Positions 20,284-32,821 of a stretch of DNA of 64,000 bases are shown here, in pieces. The position numbers and the translations under genes were made by a program. Positions within the stretch are counted from its first letter, which is position 1. Every line of letters begins with the position of its first letter. Under the pieces are notes generated by a model that saw nothing but the letters and a program-made list of their open reading frames with translations, did no database searches and had not been told where the DNA came from. Source of the DNA: Polytrichum commune (Eukaryota > Streptophyta > Polytrichopsida > Polytrichales > Polytrichaceae); assembly GCA_950295325.1 (NCBI GenBank), contig OX485806.1, positions 41,168,001 to 41,232,000 on the forward strand, given 5' to 3'.

Positions 20284-23200
20284 AAGATCTCATACTCCTT
20301 CCTTTTTGCTTGTAATACCTGCCTATCACTATTTGCTCTCCCCTGTACACCTTTTGGCCCCAACAATCTTCCTTGGATTCTTCTTCAACTGCATGTAGAG
20401 TCTGCTTAGTAATTAAAATCCAAAAATCCGCATCCTCGGAGTTTCCCTCGTCAGCAACAACCGCAAAATGATCCCCAACTTCCAAGCAAGCAGCTATCGC
20501 CTCCCTGTCGCCCTCCCCAATGACATCAACATGTTCCACATCTACGCGAACATCATCTGTGTTGCAAGGCTCAATCCTTATGAGTCTATAAGGCTCCACA
20601 TAGTCTGCATTGTCACAGGGGCCATCACCTCCATCCTGACAGAAGCTACAGAAACACGAAAAGGTCCGGACCTGCAAGGAAATCATATCAAATCCTACAC
20701 TACGAGCTTGGTGAAATGATCTAGTTCCCTCCACTGTGCGGGCATTAAATTGATATGCACGCATAACATCATTGGTGGCCACTTCATAAAAGTATCGTTT
20801 CACATCCCTACGAACATTGCTATACCTGGCGTTTTGCCGACCTATATATTGCCTAAGGTAAGCAATTGCATCACTAGCATTGTGTAGCCTAATACCATTA
20901 GGTTTCACCTGCTCTGCTCGAAGAGCTTGTTTGATTGTTGCACCTGCCCCATCCCAACATCCCTTTCCGTGCCCGGAACCAAAGTGATTCCATTGCATAG
21001 CGCAGCCATTAAGTAGGTGTGGACTTCTGGTTAGCGTAGGATAGCGTGACACAAAAAAAAAGGACCTTGCGCACTTAAATTGAGAAGAGCACCCATCAGA
21101 GAAATCAATGTGCTCCACTGGTAGTGCATGGCCTGACTCTATCAAAAAAAGCGAATGCAAACCAAAACAATATTGCACAAACAAATTATCGTGGGTTTTG
21201 TCATCACTCAAATAGAAGTGATACTCAGTAAGTATTTTGGCCCTATCATCCACTTCATCCCAGCCAGGATCAATTCGGAAGGTAATATGCACAAGTATTG
21301 TCACCTGGAATGACTGCCAATGTTGGGATTGCACCTCGTTTTGCCATTTAAGAGAATAGTTTTCAGCAAAGTCAATAACAGATAGGATTTGGTCACCTGA
21401 CAAGTTCTCAAGGCAAGATTTAAATTGACCATCTTGCCATTTTGCCTCAAAATTGTGTGCCACAAACTCTACAAGCTTGGGATTAAGGAAGGATATGAAT
21501 TCGGAAGGAGGAGTGGTCTTGTGCTCCAATCTTAGTGCATGTCGATCACCACCTTCAGAATTTTGGCCTACAAAAACATTCTCAAACTTCCTCCAAGGAA
21601 TTAGTGTTGTGGAATTGGGGTCCACCTCATGAGGACACAATTGCAATTTCCACACACCACAGTCAGGACAATTCCCTCTAATGCACTCAAGCTTGTGGAA
21701 GTCCATGGAATTTAGTTTTGAACAAAGCACCAGATTGCACATGGCCCTCACACCCTCAACTGTAGATGAAGGAGCCCAACACGGTGTTCCGGGACCACGC
21801 ACACCGCAAACAACACAACCACAATTACATGATTGGTGCAAGATTCGTCGTCTCATGTTGTTGAAGCCATCTTTCAATTTTGCCATCTGCACATGATAGC
21901 CGCATCAACAAGAATTGAATTCTTGCAACCTCTTCACATACCAAGGCTTCAATGACTCAAATATGCGCAGGCCAACTTCCACATTTGGATTTTCCTCTTT
22001 GAATCGAGTGTACAAAGAAAGCTGCAAAACATAGGCAGTTTCCAAAATATTAATGCATATTCTCAGTGTACAAAACATTTGTAAATTCAATCACTACATC
22101 ATGGAACATGAACTAAGGAGTAGGAATCATTAGGATTGGGGTGTATCATCAGGAAATATTGCATTAAGGAACAGGGCACAGCAAGAAAGAGGTGAATCGA
22201 CAAGACAAATAAGAATCATCAGGAAACATATATACAAGAAGTAGGAATCATCAGGAATGAGGTTAGTCATTAAGAAACACAGGAATGAAGGATAGGAATC
22301 ATAAGACAATCCTTACAACATTGCAACTACAACATGAACAATATCACATAAGAAAGATATGGGAACTCTAGCATAGGAATGGATTGAACGCTTGGAAACC
22401 ACCCTTACAGTCTTAAGGAATTTACCTGAACTTTGCGAACATTCCAGGACCCAAGTCACTAGAATGATCCAAATGGAAGTGTTCCAAGCCTGAGGGGAGC
22501 CCCTCAGGAACCATACAAGTATGATAGGAATCAGATAAATCCTTTAATCCTTAAGGACTAATTTCCTAATGGAGCTGAACCCCCTCAACGCATAAAAACA
22601 TGCTAGGACCTTGCACAACACCCTAAACCACAATCCAACGTAGCAAAAATGCAAAGAAGCCCCATGATGGGTAAGGTGTACCTGAGATTCCATGAGGTGG
22701 TGGGTTGCATGCGTCTCCCACATTCCACTGTCGATTCGTTTCCTCACAACATCCTTCCTGTTAGGACTTACCCTTGAATTAAGGCACCAGAATTCAACAA
22801 TGAGTTCACAAACACTTGAAGGCGTGGCATCTATACGCTTTGATTTTCCACAAAGAGCCCACAAAGAACGATCTACACGGGCGTCTAAACACAACCGCCT
22901 CACTATCCCAACTTGGAAATTCCTCCTATGGATGCCAGTAAGAAGGCTTGTCTGCCTCATACTCGTATTCCGACTTGCAACCATAGGAATGATAACATTC
23001 CTAGCCCTTTGATCATCCTTGGAGTGACAACCTTTGATTTGTTGCCACCCCCTAGCAATATTTCCAACAATTTCCCAAGCATTTTCCATTTCAGAGTAGT
23101 TGGGGAGGACACTTTGCCAGACAACATGTTTCAATATTTTGGGAATCAAGGACCTTTGATATTGTAGACCCCTTCCTGTTGTTTCTTGAAACCATTGAAT

Positions 23201-23431
23201 GGCAAAATTCTCTGCCATCCTAGACGTTGACCTCTCAACATTAATATTGCTATCCTCAGACCCTTGGGACTGTAGTTCCTCGCATAGAGCTCTCAGACCT
23301 TCAGACCTTCTCTCTCTACAACGTCTTTGCCGTTCATTTTGAGCTTGTCTTCTATGAGATTCTTCTAATTCTCTGGCAAGACGCTCTCGTGTACCTTGAC
23401 CTGGCATTTTTCTATTCCGTTGGTTTGCCAT
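20222..23431 (-). CDS. DDD-type transposase (Sola-like?), two exons
   Basis: Exon 1 is 23431-22682 (250 codons from ATG). A 660-bp GT-AG intron follows, and exon 2 is 22021-20222, joined in phase 0 (MESQ|LSLYTRFKEENP). The Arg/Glu-rich N-terminus precedes a helical region. Exon 2 has a Cys/His cluster (CNCGCVVCGVRG, then CIRGNCPDCGVWKLQLCPHE), then a catalytic-looking core: HFYLSDDKTHD, HIDFSDGCSSQFKCA and WNHFGSGHGKGCWDGAGATI. The end is a small SH3/tudor-like region (FWILI...GRYYKQKGR). Asp in SDD, SDG and WDG would be the metal ligands. The pattern matches eukaryotic DDD transposases of the kind I associate with Sola elements, a recollection not checked here. One in-frame TGA at 21907-21905 interrupts it just before the Cys cluster, so this copy is probably dead. 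Confidence 0.68.
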
Positions 23432-25539
23432 CTAATTGGAGGTCAATGACTAACCCTATGACATGCATGTCTCACTAACACGACTCAAAGAGCATGCTAA
23501 TGTAAATGACCATGGAAGAGTTATTTTGGAGGGTGGAGTTCTATGAATAGACTCAAAAGACGAGGAAAAATTAGAAGGTGCCGATGAGCCAGTGCATTCG
23601 CAAGATGAAACACTCTTAGATGAGACTCCCTCTTCATGCCTCACATTCGAACCCTTGAAGAATTTTGTAATGAGTGTCTGGGAGTGTTTTACATGCACAA
23701 CCTACCTCGGTCTCTCAAATCCCATGACAACCCACTTTCAGTGTAATGCTACACGTTTTGGCACTACCCACTGTGTTGGAGCTTCCCAAGCTCAAACCAC
23801 CATAGCCGCCAAGTGAAAGTCAGCAAGCATCCCTTAACACCTTCAGAATATCGGCGGCAAAACATTCTCTCATCAAAGTTGGAATTTGCATCGCTAACTC
23901 CATCTTATCGATTCGTTAGTGATCTAGTGACTCAGAGAAAAAACGCTCTCAATCCAACAATGAGGAATTAAAGGTGAAAAAGTGACAGGTGGGAGTCATC
24001 AATAACGCAGTAGGAACGTTTGGCAGGACGGTTTCCTATGCCGTTCCGGGGATTCCTGATAATTTGGCATGGAGGGCACTTTGCAGATTCAGCTTGTTTT
24101 TTTCCACTAATTGGCCACTGGTTCACTAGAAGATGCCGAGGAGTAGCTTTGGGATGAGCTAAACACACAAAAAACAGTCAATGTAGGTGTCCTTAATGTT
24201 GTTGCCCCCGGAAAGCTGCGTTCCTGGAGGTCAAGTGACCCTACCTACTATTTTAGTAACTATTTTTTGCAAATAATGAGTAGGTAGCATTATTAGATTC
24301 AGAGGTTACCACGCAAAAATAAACCCAAAGAGAATTGATATTATTTTGCATTCCTACTTGGTTCCTAAAGTTATAAGTATACACAGTTCATTCCTGAAAT
24401 TCTTTGCTAACAACCCTTTCAAGGGGCCAAACACATGGTTTTTTCTTAGTTTTTTATATTAATGGCTACAACCTAAACCTAATTGCACCTAAAATGTGTT
24501 CATAAGGAAAAAAACAATCACTTAAGATTGAAAACAAGTTTCCTAAAACTTACCTTGTCAAGTGAAATTTGAGTGTGACGTTCCTAGAGGATCCACCCAA
24601 GGATGCTTCCACCCCATGGCACTCTATTTCATCCTTGCTATAGTTAAACTGTAATTTCTCCACATAGGATTTAAGTGGTTCTCAACCAATGTGTGAATGA
24701 CGTGTTGAATTTTGACAGGGAAACATTGATTATGATCTGTCAGATTGGAGAGCCCTCTACATAGTTGGATTCAAAGGGCTTGACATGTAGTGCTATGTTT
24801 GGTGTGGTCCTTGACATTTTGGATTATTGATAAAAATTGCCACAAACCTCATTGATTGGTGAACCTATAATATCATATGTATATATTAGAATTGTCCATA
24901 AAAAGAGGGGAGCAACCATCCGGTCGTGTCTTTGGTGTGTCAACTGGAAAAAGATACGATTTCAACAGTTTCTTCAAATTCAGACCACCAACCTCACGTC
25001 TCCCAAAAAATTCCCAAAGAAAAACAACCAAACTGGAGACTAAACTCCAATGAAATCGATCATAAAATAAATTAAAAATTAAAAATCTCTTAATATTTTA
25101 TTTATTTATAAGTCCTAACACGGGAGAGGCAAGCTACTCAAGAACACATTGCCTATGAATTTCAAGAATTTTATTGTGGGTCACCCCCTATCTGACCTCT
25201 TAAGGATGACTTAAAGAGCTGCTAATGGCCTATCGTAACTCACTCAATTGAGTGGCTCCTCCGGTGTGAAAGCCTCGAGTGTCGGATCTGCAAAAGCTCC
25301 TTCTCATCAGTTTCACAATTATAATATTTACAAAAGCAGACCAAAATAACACATAGCTTCGGTGATGAATCCATATAACAACTACAGTTGTATGTATGTA
25401 TGTATGTGTGTGTGTATGTATGTGTGTGTGTATGTGTATGTGTATGTATGTGTGTATGTGTGTTTTGTTCTTGTGGTAATAAATATTTAAAACAAATATG
25501 TGGAATGTCGAAAAATTGGCGTAGGTCGACTTAATTGCT
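23432..25539. other. Upstream region of transposon and AT-rich intergenic DNA
   Basis: 23432-24250 is probably the 5' region of the DDD transposon and has no promoter element I can name. The rest is AT-rich with no gene. A (GTAT/GTGT)n microsatellite is at 25387-25462. Confidence 0.35.
25387..25462. repeat. (GTAT)n/(GT)n compound microsatellite
   Basis: Alternating gtatgtat and gtgtgtgt runs over about 75 bp. Confidence 0.9.
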
Positions 25540-27160
25540 CATATCAATGTAGAGATTAAGGGTTCTTGACCACTGAACTCTAAAATCTCTCATTTGTGGA
25601 GAATACCGAGACCATGCCACTTCACTTTAAAGTTTACACTAGAAGCTTGAGGGCCTCTGGGACCAAAGAAATTTGAATTGATGAAAAAACCTATTCAGAA
25701 TCCTCCATGGCATGTGTTGGATGATGTTTCATGGTCTATATTGGATTTTGCATCGAGTGCCCCTCAAAGAGATGAGTTCAACACAAGATTGGGAGACCAA
25801 GGCATTTAGAATCTAACAACCGATTATTTATCATACTTTATTATGCAGATGGGCTCACATAAATAAGATGGTAATGAAATAGCATTTTCTTGGGAGCCGT
25901 TGTGTAAGGTAAGTGGGCCTAATTCAATTGCTCATCTTAGATGGACACCAATATTTGAATGGTGTGGGGTTAGGTGTGGATTCAAGAACGGATAAAAAAG
26001 ATGTGTATTTAAAAGACATTGGATTGTAAAACCAAAATTTGTTAACCATTCTAGGCTCACTAATCGTTAAGATTGGGGCCCATGGGGTGGACTCTTCATT
26101 CAAAACCTAAATGACGTGTGTGGGTCACTATGGAATTAAACCCCCTATATACGACAAGTTTATAGAGAAAAACAAAGGTATACATACAAACGTCATGCTA
26201 GACAATACACTCATCTATTTATACTAAGCTTTTCAATTTAATGTGATAAATGCCTCCGCTACATATACAAAATACAGTTCATGATTTGATTATGCCTTTA
26301 TTACTTGTAAAATCCATGTTCACTTTTTAATGAGAAATTCATTGAACATTTTCTCATTCATAACATGTGACTCAAGGATTGCATCAAACTAACAATGAAA
26401 AGAGCACAATAACTTAGCCACAGTCCAAAGAGTAAAACTCAAGGGAGCCCATGAGCACTCTAAGAGCCTCTAGCTTGTCCTATAACCTAAATGTGAACCC
26501 TTACAAGAATGGACAAGAGAGTCATTGAGGTCTATTATTATTGACAACAATGAATGAAATTGTGAATTAGATGAAACCAACACATCTATTTGCAAAAAAT
26601 TATCTATACCTTAGGGCCCCCTTTTGTACATCTACCTTTACTTCAAAATACTTAATAGCCTTTTTAAATGTACACACTAGAGAAAATTAATACCTCTCCC
26701 TTATGTATATTATGTATGCCAATGCCCCAAACAATACCCCTTCTTACACTCACGTTACTTTGTACATGGTATGAAGAGTCCAACCCCTAGGAATTGGGGG
26801 AACCCATATTATGATCATTCAATAAGAAAGAGAATCTTCACTTTGACAATGAATAGAATCAATATTCATATGAGTTTTGAAAAGTATGAAGATAATGACC
26901 ACATGCACAATATAGATTTGCTAATCATTTTGCCCAATTGTGTGTTTCACATTCTTTGAAAAGTGGGTGCAAAGCTTAAAGTGTCTGCAACAAGCTTCAC
27001 TTACGTTATGTCTTTACACTACACTTGAAGGCCCATGACCACACAATCTTAATTTCACAATTTTGGGGTATACCATTCAGATGAGTATCAAGGACCCTCA
27101 CAATTTCATGGTAACACCTCTTGGCCATAGTGTAAAGTGGCTTATAGGTTAACATCTCAC
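25540..27160. mobile_element. Harbinger/Tourist-like MITE, copy 2, interrupted
   Basis: 25540-25924 aligns with the left and middle of the 13374-13871 MITE (shared blocks: gatgtttcatggtc, gaaatagcatttt). 27006-27160 aligns with its right part (cacaatttcatggta..., agtgtaaagtggc). The roughly 1.08 kb between them has no counterpart in copy 1 and is a later insertion or an ancestral segment lost from copy 1. The terminal repeats are eroded. Confidence 0.6.
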
Positions 27161-27845
27161 ATCAACTCCATGGCCACAGTAGGTAAACGAAATATAGTAC
27201 ACCGTTTATGACATTTAGTGTCACATGCATGACAATGTCACTTACCCTATTTTGAGGCATATGGTAGGTTACACTAATGATCAACAACTTCATCATTAGT
27301 GTCACCTATGACACTTGGCGTTCAAGTGCGCTTACTAATATCTTGGCATGAGTATATTCAACGATGTTATGAGGTGTATGTGTCTATGTTACACAATGGT
27401 TCACAACTTGACTAAAGTGCACACAAATGACACTTGGCATTAGTATGCTCAAGAGCATCTTCCTCTTGCATACTAAAATGTAAAAGACATGACACGTGCC
27501 AATAGTATGCTCAATAATATCTTCCCCTTGCATACTAAAATGCAAGAGTATCCCAATACAACTACGCTAAATACCATAATGTAGATCGATTCTCACTTAC
27601 AGAAGTTGCTTATATTGATGGATAATATCATATCGACAAGTAGTAGACGTGACACTTTGAAACCTCTAGGCATCTAGTTTAGACCCTTCGCAAATAGTGT
27701 GCGTGACACTATTTACCATAAACGATGTGAGTCATCATTAAAATCTCCAAAAACTCCCTACCACCCATGAGTTTTTGAAGAGTCTTTACGGGTAAACTCT
27801 AGTGGAGCTACATGAAGATCAATTTTAAGAGACGAGTTTGTTCGG
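27161..27845. other. Intergenic with short tandem duplication
   Basis: Two tandem units of 62 and 61 bp lie at 27429-27490 and 27491-27551 (gacac-tg...tagtatgctca...cttgcatactaaaatg). A looser relative (gacacttggcgttcaag) is near 27310. cacttggcatta also recurs at 54224 and 54250. Confidence 0.5.
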
Positions 27846-28160
27846 TTAGTTAGGTACCAAATCGATCGCCGGTTTGGTGGACATGGCAAGTGCTTGAAGG
27901 AGTGCCGAGTCTCCCTTCGGATTCTCGGATTCCTTCACATCCTCGGCCTCCGGATCCACCTTGTGAGGCTTATTGTTGTTAGTCGGAAGCCCGTGGGGGC
28001 CTCTTCTTTGGATTCGAACAATTTTATTTACAAAGTTGCGGTCACGGTCGATTTCCTCACACATGGATATTGAGGGGCTTCTTGTACCAGTGAGTTGTGA
28101 GAGTGCCGATGCACCAAGGTTTAGGAGCCGACTTGCATCTTCTTCATCTTTTGGGGACAA
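27846..28160 (-). other. Unrecognised 104-codon ORF
   Basis: The open frame SPKDEEDASRLLNLGASALS continues to IVRIQRRGPHGLPTNNNKPH and an acidic tail. The composition looks protein-like rather than random, but I recognise no family. No flanking exon found. It may be an accessory ORF fragment of a transposable element. Confidence 0.3.
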
Positions 28161-29838
28161 GGCCTTCTTTTTCCCTAAGGTAGATAGTGCAAAAAACCAT
28201 CACTTTAACCCTCCTTGGGGTGTATTGTGGTTTCAATAGATCATTTAAAAACTGAGCTTTCTAAAGTTCAAATTATTTTTGTACCTCAAAGAAAGCGTTG
28301 TTAGCAGTTTTAAGAGAACGTGAATACAATAGCAATATTTAGTATTTTCCATTTTTTTATAATCGATTTAGAATCATTAGACTTCAAAAATCGAGTGAAC
28401 TGTATGCAACAAATTGTAGTCCATTCTTTCAAGCTTATATTAAGAATAGACACAAACTTTGAGATAGTAAAATTGACAATTTTCAATCAAAATAATATCA
28501 AGTTGTTGTATGTAGCAATAAGGGAAAAGTTAATTGATTCTTGACTTAAAAAATCTCTTGTAAACACCATCTTCTCATATTGGAATGGGATCAATGCCAT
28601 TGATAAGAAAACTTTACGAGGAAACAATGTTAATGTCTATTATGACCTTCCTAGCACCTTCTTTTTGGATGAATTTGCCTCAAGAGTAATTCATAAGTCC
28701 TAATATGGCCTCTTAGGAAGTCAAGGGTTAAGCATTGAGCATATGTAGTATCATTAACTTACAAAAGTTCTTAAGTGATTCTTGTTAGCAATTGGTAAGG
28801 AATTTCAACACACCAAATTATATCTTATTTGAATTTCATATGCAGAAATCATAAGGGATCCAAATTTAATTGGAAGACGATTCAACCCTGGCACGGGAAC
28901 ATGATGTTAAGGTAGTGGACACTCTTATGGTCAAGATGCATTTATTGTGCAAGATTTTAGGGTGTTGGCTTCAATATCATCTACCTTACTTGATTAATTT
29001 CCCCAACTCACCAAGCCTTTATATCACAAAACTCTAGATCCATATGTCAACATTGATTCCAAATCAACTCAAATAATCAAAGTACAACGTTTCAAATTAC
29101 TCCAAGGGGGTGCACCCTTCACTAAAAGCATACATCAACGATGTGGTCGGTCAAATCATAAGGCCACATTGAGCCACTTGACCCAACCTAACCCTATTTC
29201 CTTATTTGAACGTTAGTTTATGAAGGCAATTGGATCTACAACGGCTATATACAGAAGCAAGCTATATGTCCTCCCAAGATACCAACTCTCGTTGTCTAAT
29301 GACTTTGACAATTTGTAATGATTGTGGGTGAGCCATTCATGGACATGTTGGAGATCTTGGATGATAATCTCTATCTGAAGCCCTACCTAGTTGTCATAAT
29401 CTTCAATATATGTATGCCCTTATCGTCACAAACTTACAAATGGGTCCAATGTTCCATAAACAATAATATACCTACACTATATCTACATTGCTAAGAAAAA
29501 GAACACTCTAGCCCTATGTATATTTTGGAAACAATACTCACAATTAAAACCCCTTTTGTGCGCCCACATGTACGAAAATCTAGTGCATCCTCCATATTCA
29601 TCCAATCGTCATTCTCTAAGGTTGATGTGCCTAATTTGGTTAATTATCTTGATCAAACACCTATACTTAAAGGATATGTGGTTAGATGTGGCTCTAAGAG
29701 CAAATACATATTTATATCTTTAATTAACACACACACCAACAAGCAAACAAGCAAACAAACAATGTGTTTAGTAAAGATTGGACTACATCCTCAAAACACG
29801 ATAAACATTCTAGAGTTGATAGTCAATGTGATTGATAG
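28161..29838. other. AT-rich intergenic DNA with a coding remnant
   Basis: Within plus-strand 29516-29902 the stretch KVDVPN...TPILKGYVVRCGSK matches the minus-strand remnant at 3302-3562. A (caag/caaac)n stretch is at about 29738-29760. Otherwise nothing recognised. Confidence 0.35.
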
Positions 29839-30091
29839 CCTGGCCACACCAGGGGGACCAGCCAGGCACCCAGCTAGCCGAGTTGGTGTGAGGCCCTCGT
29901 GACAGACGGTAATTGGTGTGGGCGCATAGGACCGGTCCACGAGGTGCCCCAACTTGCTAGTTGGCTACAAGGCACCCCCCTGGGGCACCTCCCGGTTTGG
30001 CGTATGCGCCCGCACCAGTCACCGCTTGCCACGGGGGCCCCGCACCGGCTGTGCTAGCAAGGTGCCTGGGCAGTCCCCCAGTGTGGCTAGG
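29839..30091. repeat. GC-rich foldback element (MITE-like)
   Basis: Arms of about 100 bp form an imperfect inverted repeat. The left arm begins cctggccacac, and the right arm read in reverse begins cctagccacac. They share agg(c)acc...gctagc...ggtg...ggcgcat. The centre holds an inner perfect stem, GAGGTGCCCC (29950) against GGGGCACCTC (29980). The element is about 65% GC inside AT-rich DNA. I found no target duplication or coding capacity. Confidence 0.65.
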
Positions 30092-32821
30092 TTGTGAGGA
30101 GGACCTATATGATCATTGAATGAGCAAGAAAATCCTCACTTTGATGATAATAAATAAGATATCTACATGAACAAAGGAAAGCATGAGGAAAGCATGCACG
30201 ACCTTGATTTGGATTTGTTCACCATCTTGTCCTAATTGTGTCACTCATGTCCTAGGAGAAGTGGATTAGTCGGGAAATTAACCATTTAAGACCCCATCTA
30301 CCTCAATACACTTCCCTTTTTCTGCCTTGTTCCAAAAGCTCCTGCTCCAACAAACACCCAAAGCCATACCCCTCCACCATTCTCGCTACAAAGCCTCATC
30401 AATGGGAATGAACAAACCTCAATCGAAACATAGGGTTGTGCTTCTCATTTTTGTTGGTGTACTTTATAGTGTACAGATCTAAAAGATCCAAACATGAGTT
30501 GTATGAATGTCAAACAAGTCGCGAGCAGAATGTTGAGTTTGGGTTTTCTCTTTTAGATGTTGGCAAAATCACCTTGCAATGCCGCATGCTTGGTGGAATC
30601 GTTCAAGGGAGCTTTTGCTTGGCGCTCTTTGCGTAGGAATTGGGGTGTGGTGCTCAACGTTTTCAGTGGGAAAACTATTTGGGTGATAGGACTGGGGTTC
30701 CATAAATTCTCCTCAAGGATTCTCCCGCAGCCCAGGATTGATTTGAGAATATCAACCCTAAGGATTCGCTTACTGCCAAGAAACATAGTGACAAGGTCAG
30801 GCTTTGACAAGGCTATGATTTGTCTATTGGCTTATGCAGAAGCTATTTCCGTTTTGGTTTTGTTTTGTTTTGCAAAGTTATGATGTTAAACATCAACATA
30901 CATGAAATCCACAAGAACTTAAAACTGCAGTCCTCATCACTTCTCCATCTTCCTTGTAAGCTCTCAACATGGCGGTGCTTGCTCAAAACTAAACCTAAGG
31001 CTATGTTTTTCTTGATCGCGTGCATAACATTCTCTCGCCACGCTAGGCATGCACTTTTCTGGTTGTAATTGAACCTAATTCCTTCCTAATTGCAAATCAA
31101 GATTCCAGATTCCAACATTTATCTAGGTTGATCCCAAGTCTACCTATCTAGAAAGCAAACATATACATACGGTTGAGGAATGTTATGTGATTTGCGTGAT
31201 TGTATTTACATTTTTTTTAATTTTCTTGATCGCCTGCCCGCTCGAGAGGTTCATGAAGAGCAAAACATTGGCACCTAGAAGTTGATAATGCAAAGAAAAA
31301 GCACGCGTGTGATGTATCGAACTTACATTAAACATCTGGATACAATATGTGCAGTAGCTTACCAGGTAAAAATTATTCAGTGGATGAGTCACACAGCAAA
31401 CTTGTAACGTCCATGCCTAAGATAGACAGCTCTTAAATGCTTACCTTTGTCTTTTCCGACGAGCCCACTTCTCCTAGGATGTTGATCATGCAATTAGTAC
31501 AAGATGATTATCAAATCCAAATTGAGGCCATGGCTTCCTCCCTTCAATTTTCAGAGTTCAAATGAATATCTTATTCATCATCAAAATGGAAAGTCTCTTT
31601 CTTCTTGAACGGTCATAGAGGTCCCTCAATTAGGTTGACTGTCAAAACCTATAATAAATAAGGGCAATCAGAAAGTAACAAAAGTGACGTCATTGTGTCA
31701 ACGAGTCCACACTCCAATGCAAGGTGAGGTAATGGAAGGGAAGGTGATTAGTACCATTTCCGTTTTGTCCTTTGAAACATACTGAGAATTTGAGGTGTTG
31801 TGCTCGAGCGCAGACCTCTAATCACATAGCCTTAATCAATCATTCATGAATCACCAAGTTCATGTATTCACAATCTGTTTACAATTACGCCTAGTTCTTC
31901 CCTCATTGCAAACTCGAGATTCCAGATTGAAACTCTACAGGACTCCAGCATTTTTCGAACTTGGTTCTTTCTACCAATCCCGATTCTCCAGGAAGCGAAG
32001 ATGTAGATGTGGCTGAAGAATGTTCTGCATGTGATTTGAAGCACTCACAAGATTATGAAATGAAAAGGACATCTCTGTCGTCTTTCATTGCCAAAGATTA
32101 AAACAAGTGCGGTGGGCTAGTTTCTACCCTCTGAATGTGATCACTATGAGAGGCCATTGAAAGGATACATTATGCAATGATCTCCATCAAATACTCTCAA
32201 GGTTGAATTCTCTCCGTTCAAATTTCTTTGTGCTTTTGCTAACACATCCATGACTGACATTTCTGACACATAATCGTACATGTGACACTGTGACAAGAAA
32301 GTGTTGTCCAGATTTATAAAAAATGTTGAGTGAACGGAGTGAAGGCCAAAGGTCAAATTCCCACCACCCAATCCGAGGAAGCAACAACGGATCGGATGAG
32401 GGAAGGTTGTCTTTTCAAGGTGGAAGGGTATGGTCGGTTTGAATGGACACTTTTGCCACTCAAGGCATGTCTTGCAAAGATAGACACATGTAACAGATCA
32501 ATCGCCATTCCAAAAATTCAAAACGGTCAACTGTCAACGATGGCATGCTAATTGGACGGCACAGGTATGGCCCATGACATTAATTCATGTGCACAATTGT
32601 AACGAGCCAGGATGACACATACCCTAACCAAGATTACTACACATTTTGGAACTAAATGTATGCATGGGCATTGACAGAATTTTTTTACAACAGTGAATGG
32701 GCGGTGGGGTTCAGCAATCACATGTTGAGTAGACGTTGTGTAAATAACCTGAGACATTAACCACTGAATGTCCAAGGCTTATTTTGTATGTAGAGGGAAT
32801 TGTATGAGACTGTGAATACAA
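30092..32821. other. Intergenic, no gene recognised
   Basis: The stretch near 30330-30385 (ccaacaaacacccaaag...cctccaccattctc) resembles the tandem units in sulfiredoxin intron 1 (36.1-37.2 kb). No coding pattern stands out on either strand. Confidence 0.3.

Larger units (their letters stand above)
17558..23431 (-). mobile_element. DDD transposon unit, borders not found
   Basis: Transposase, tail ORF and accessory ORF lie on one strand in this order. The hairpin array (16682-17543) abuts the 3' side. I looked for terminal inverted repeats and a 4-bp target duplication in 15.9-17.6 kb and 23.4-24.3 kb and found none I trust. The extent given is only the coding part. Confidence 0.5.

Noticed and set aside
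20222..23431. Assignment of the transposase to the KDZ (Kyakuja-Dileera-Zisupton) group
   Set aside because: The KDZ signatures I know (YDIAC and the CxC/DxxF pattern) are absent. The SDG...HGKG...DG blocks fit a different DDD group better.
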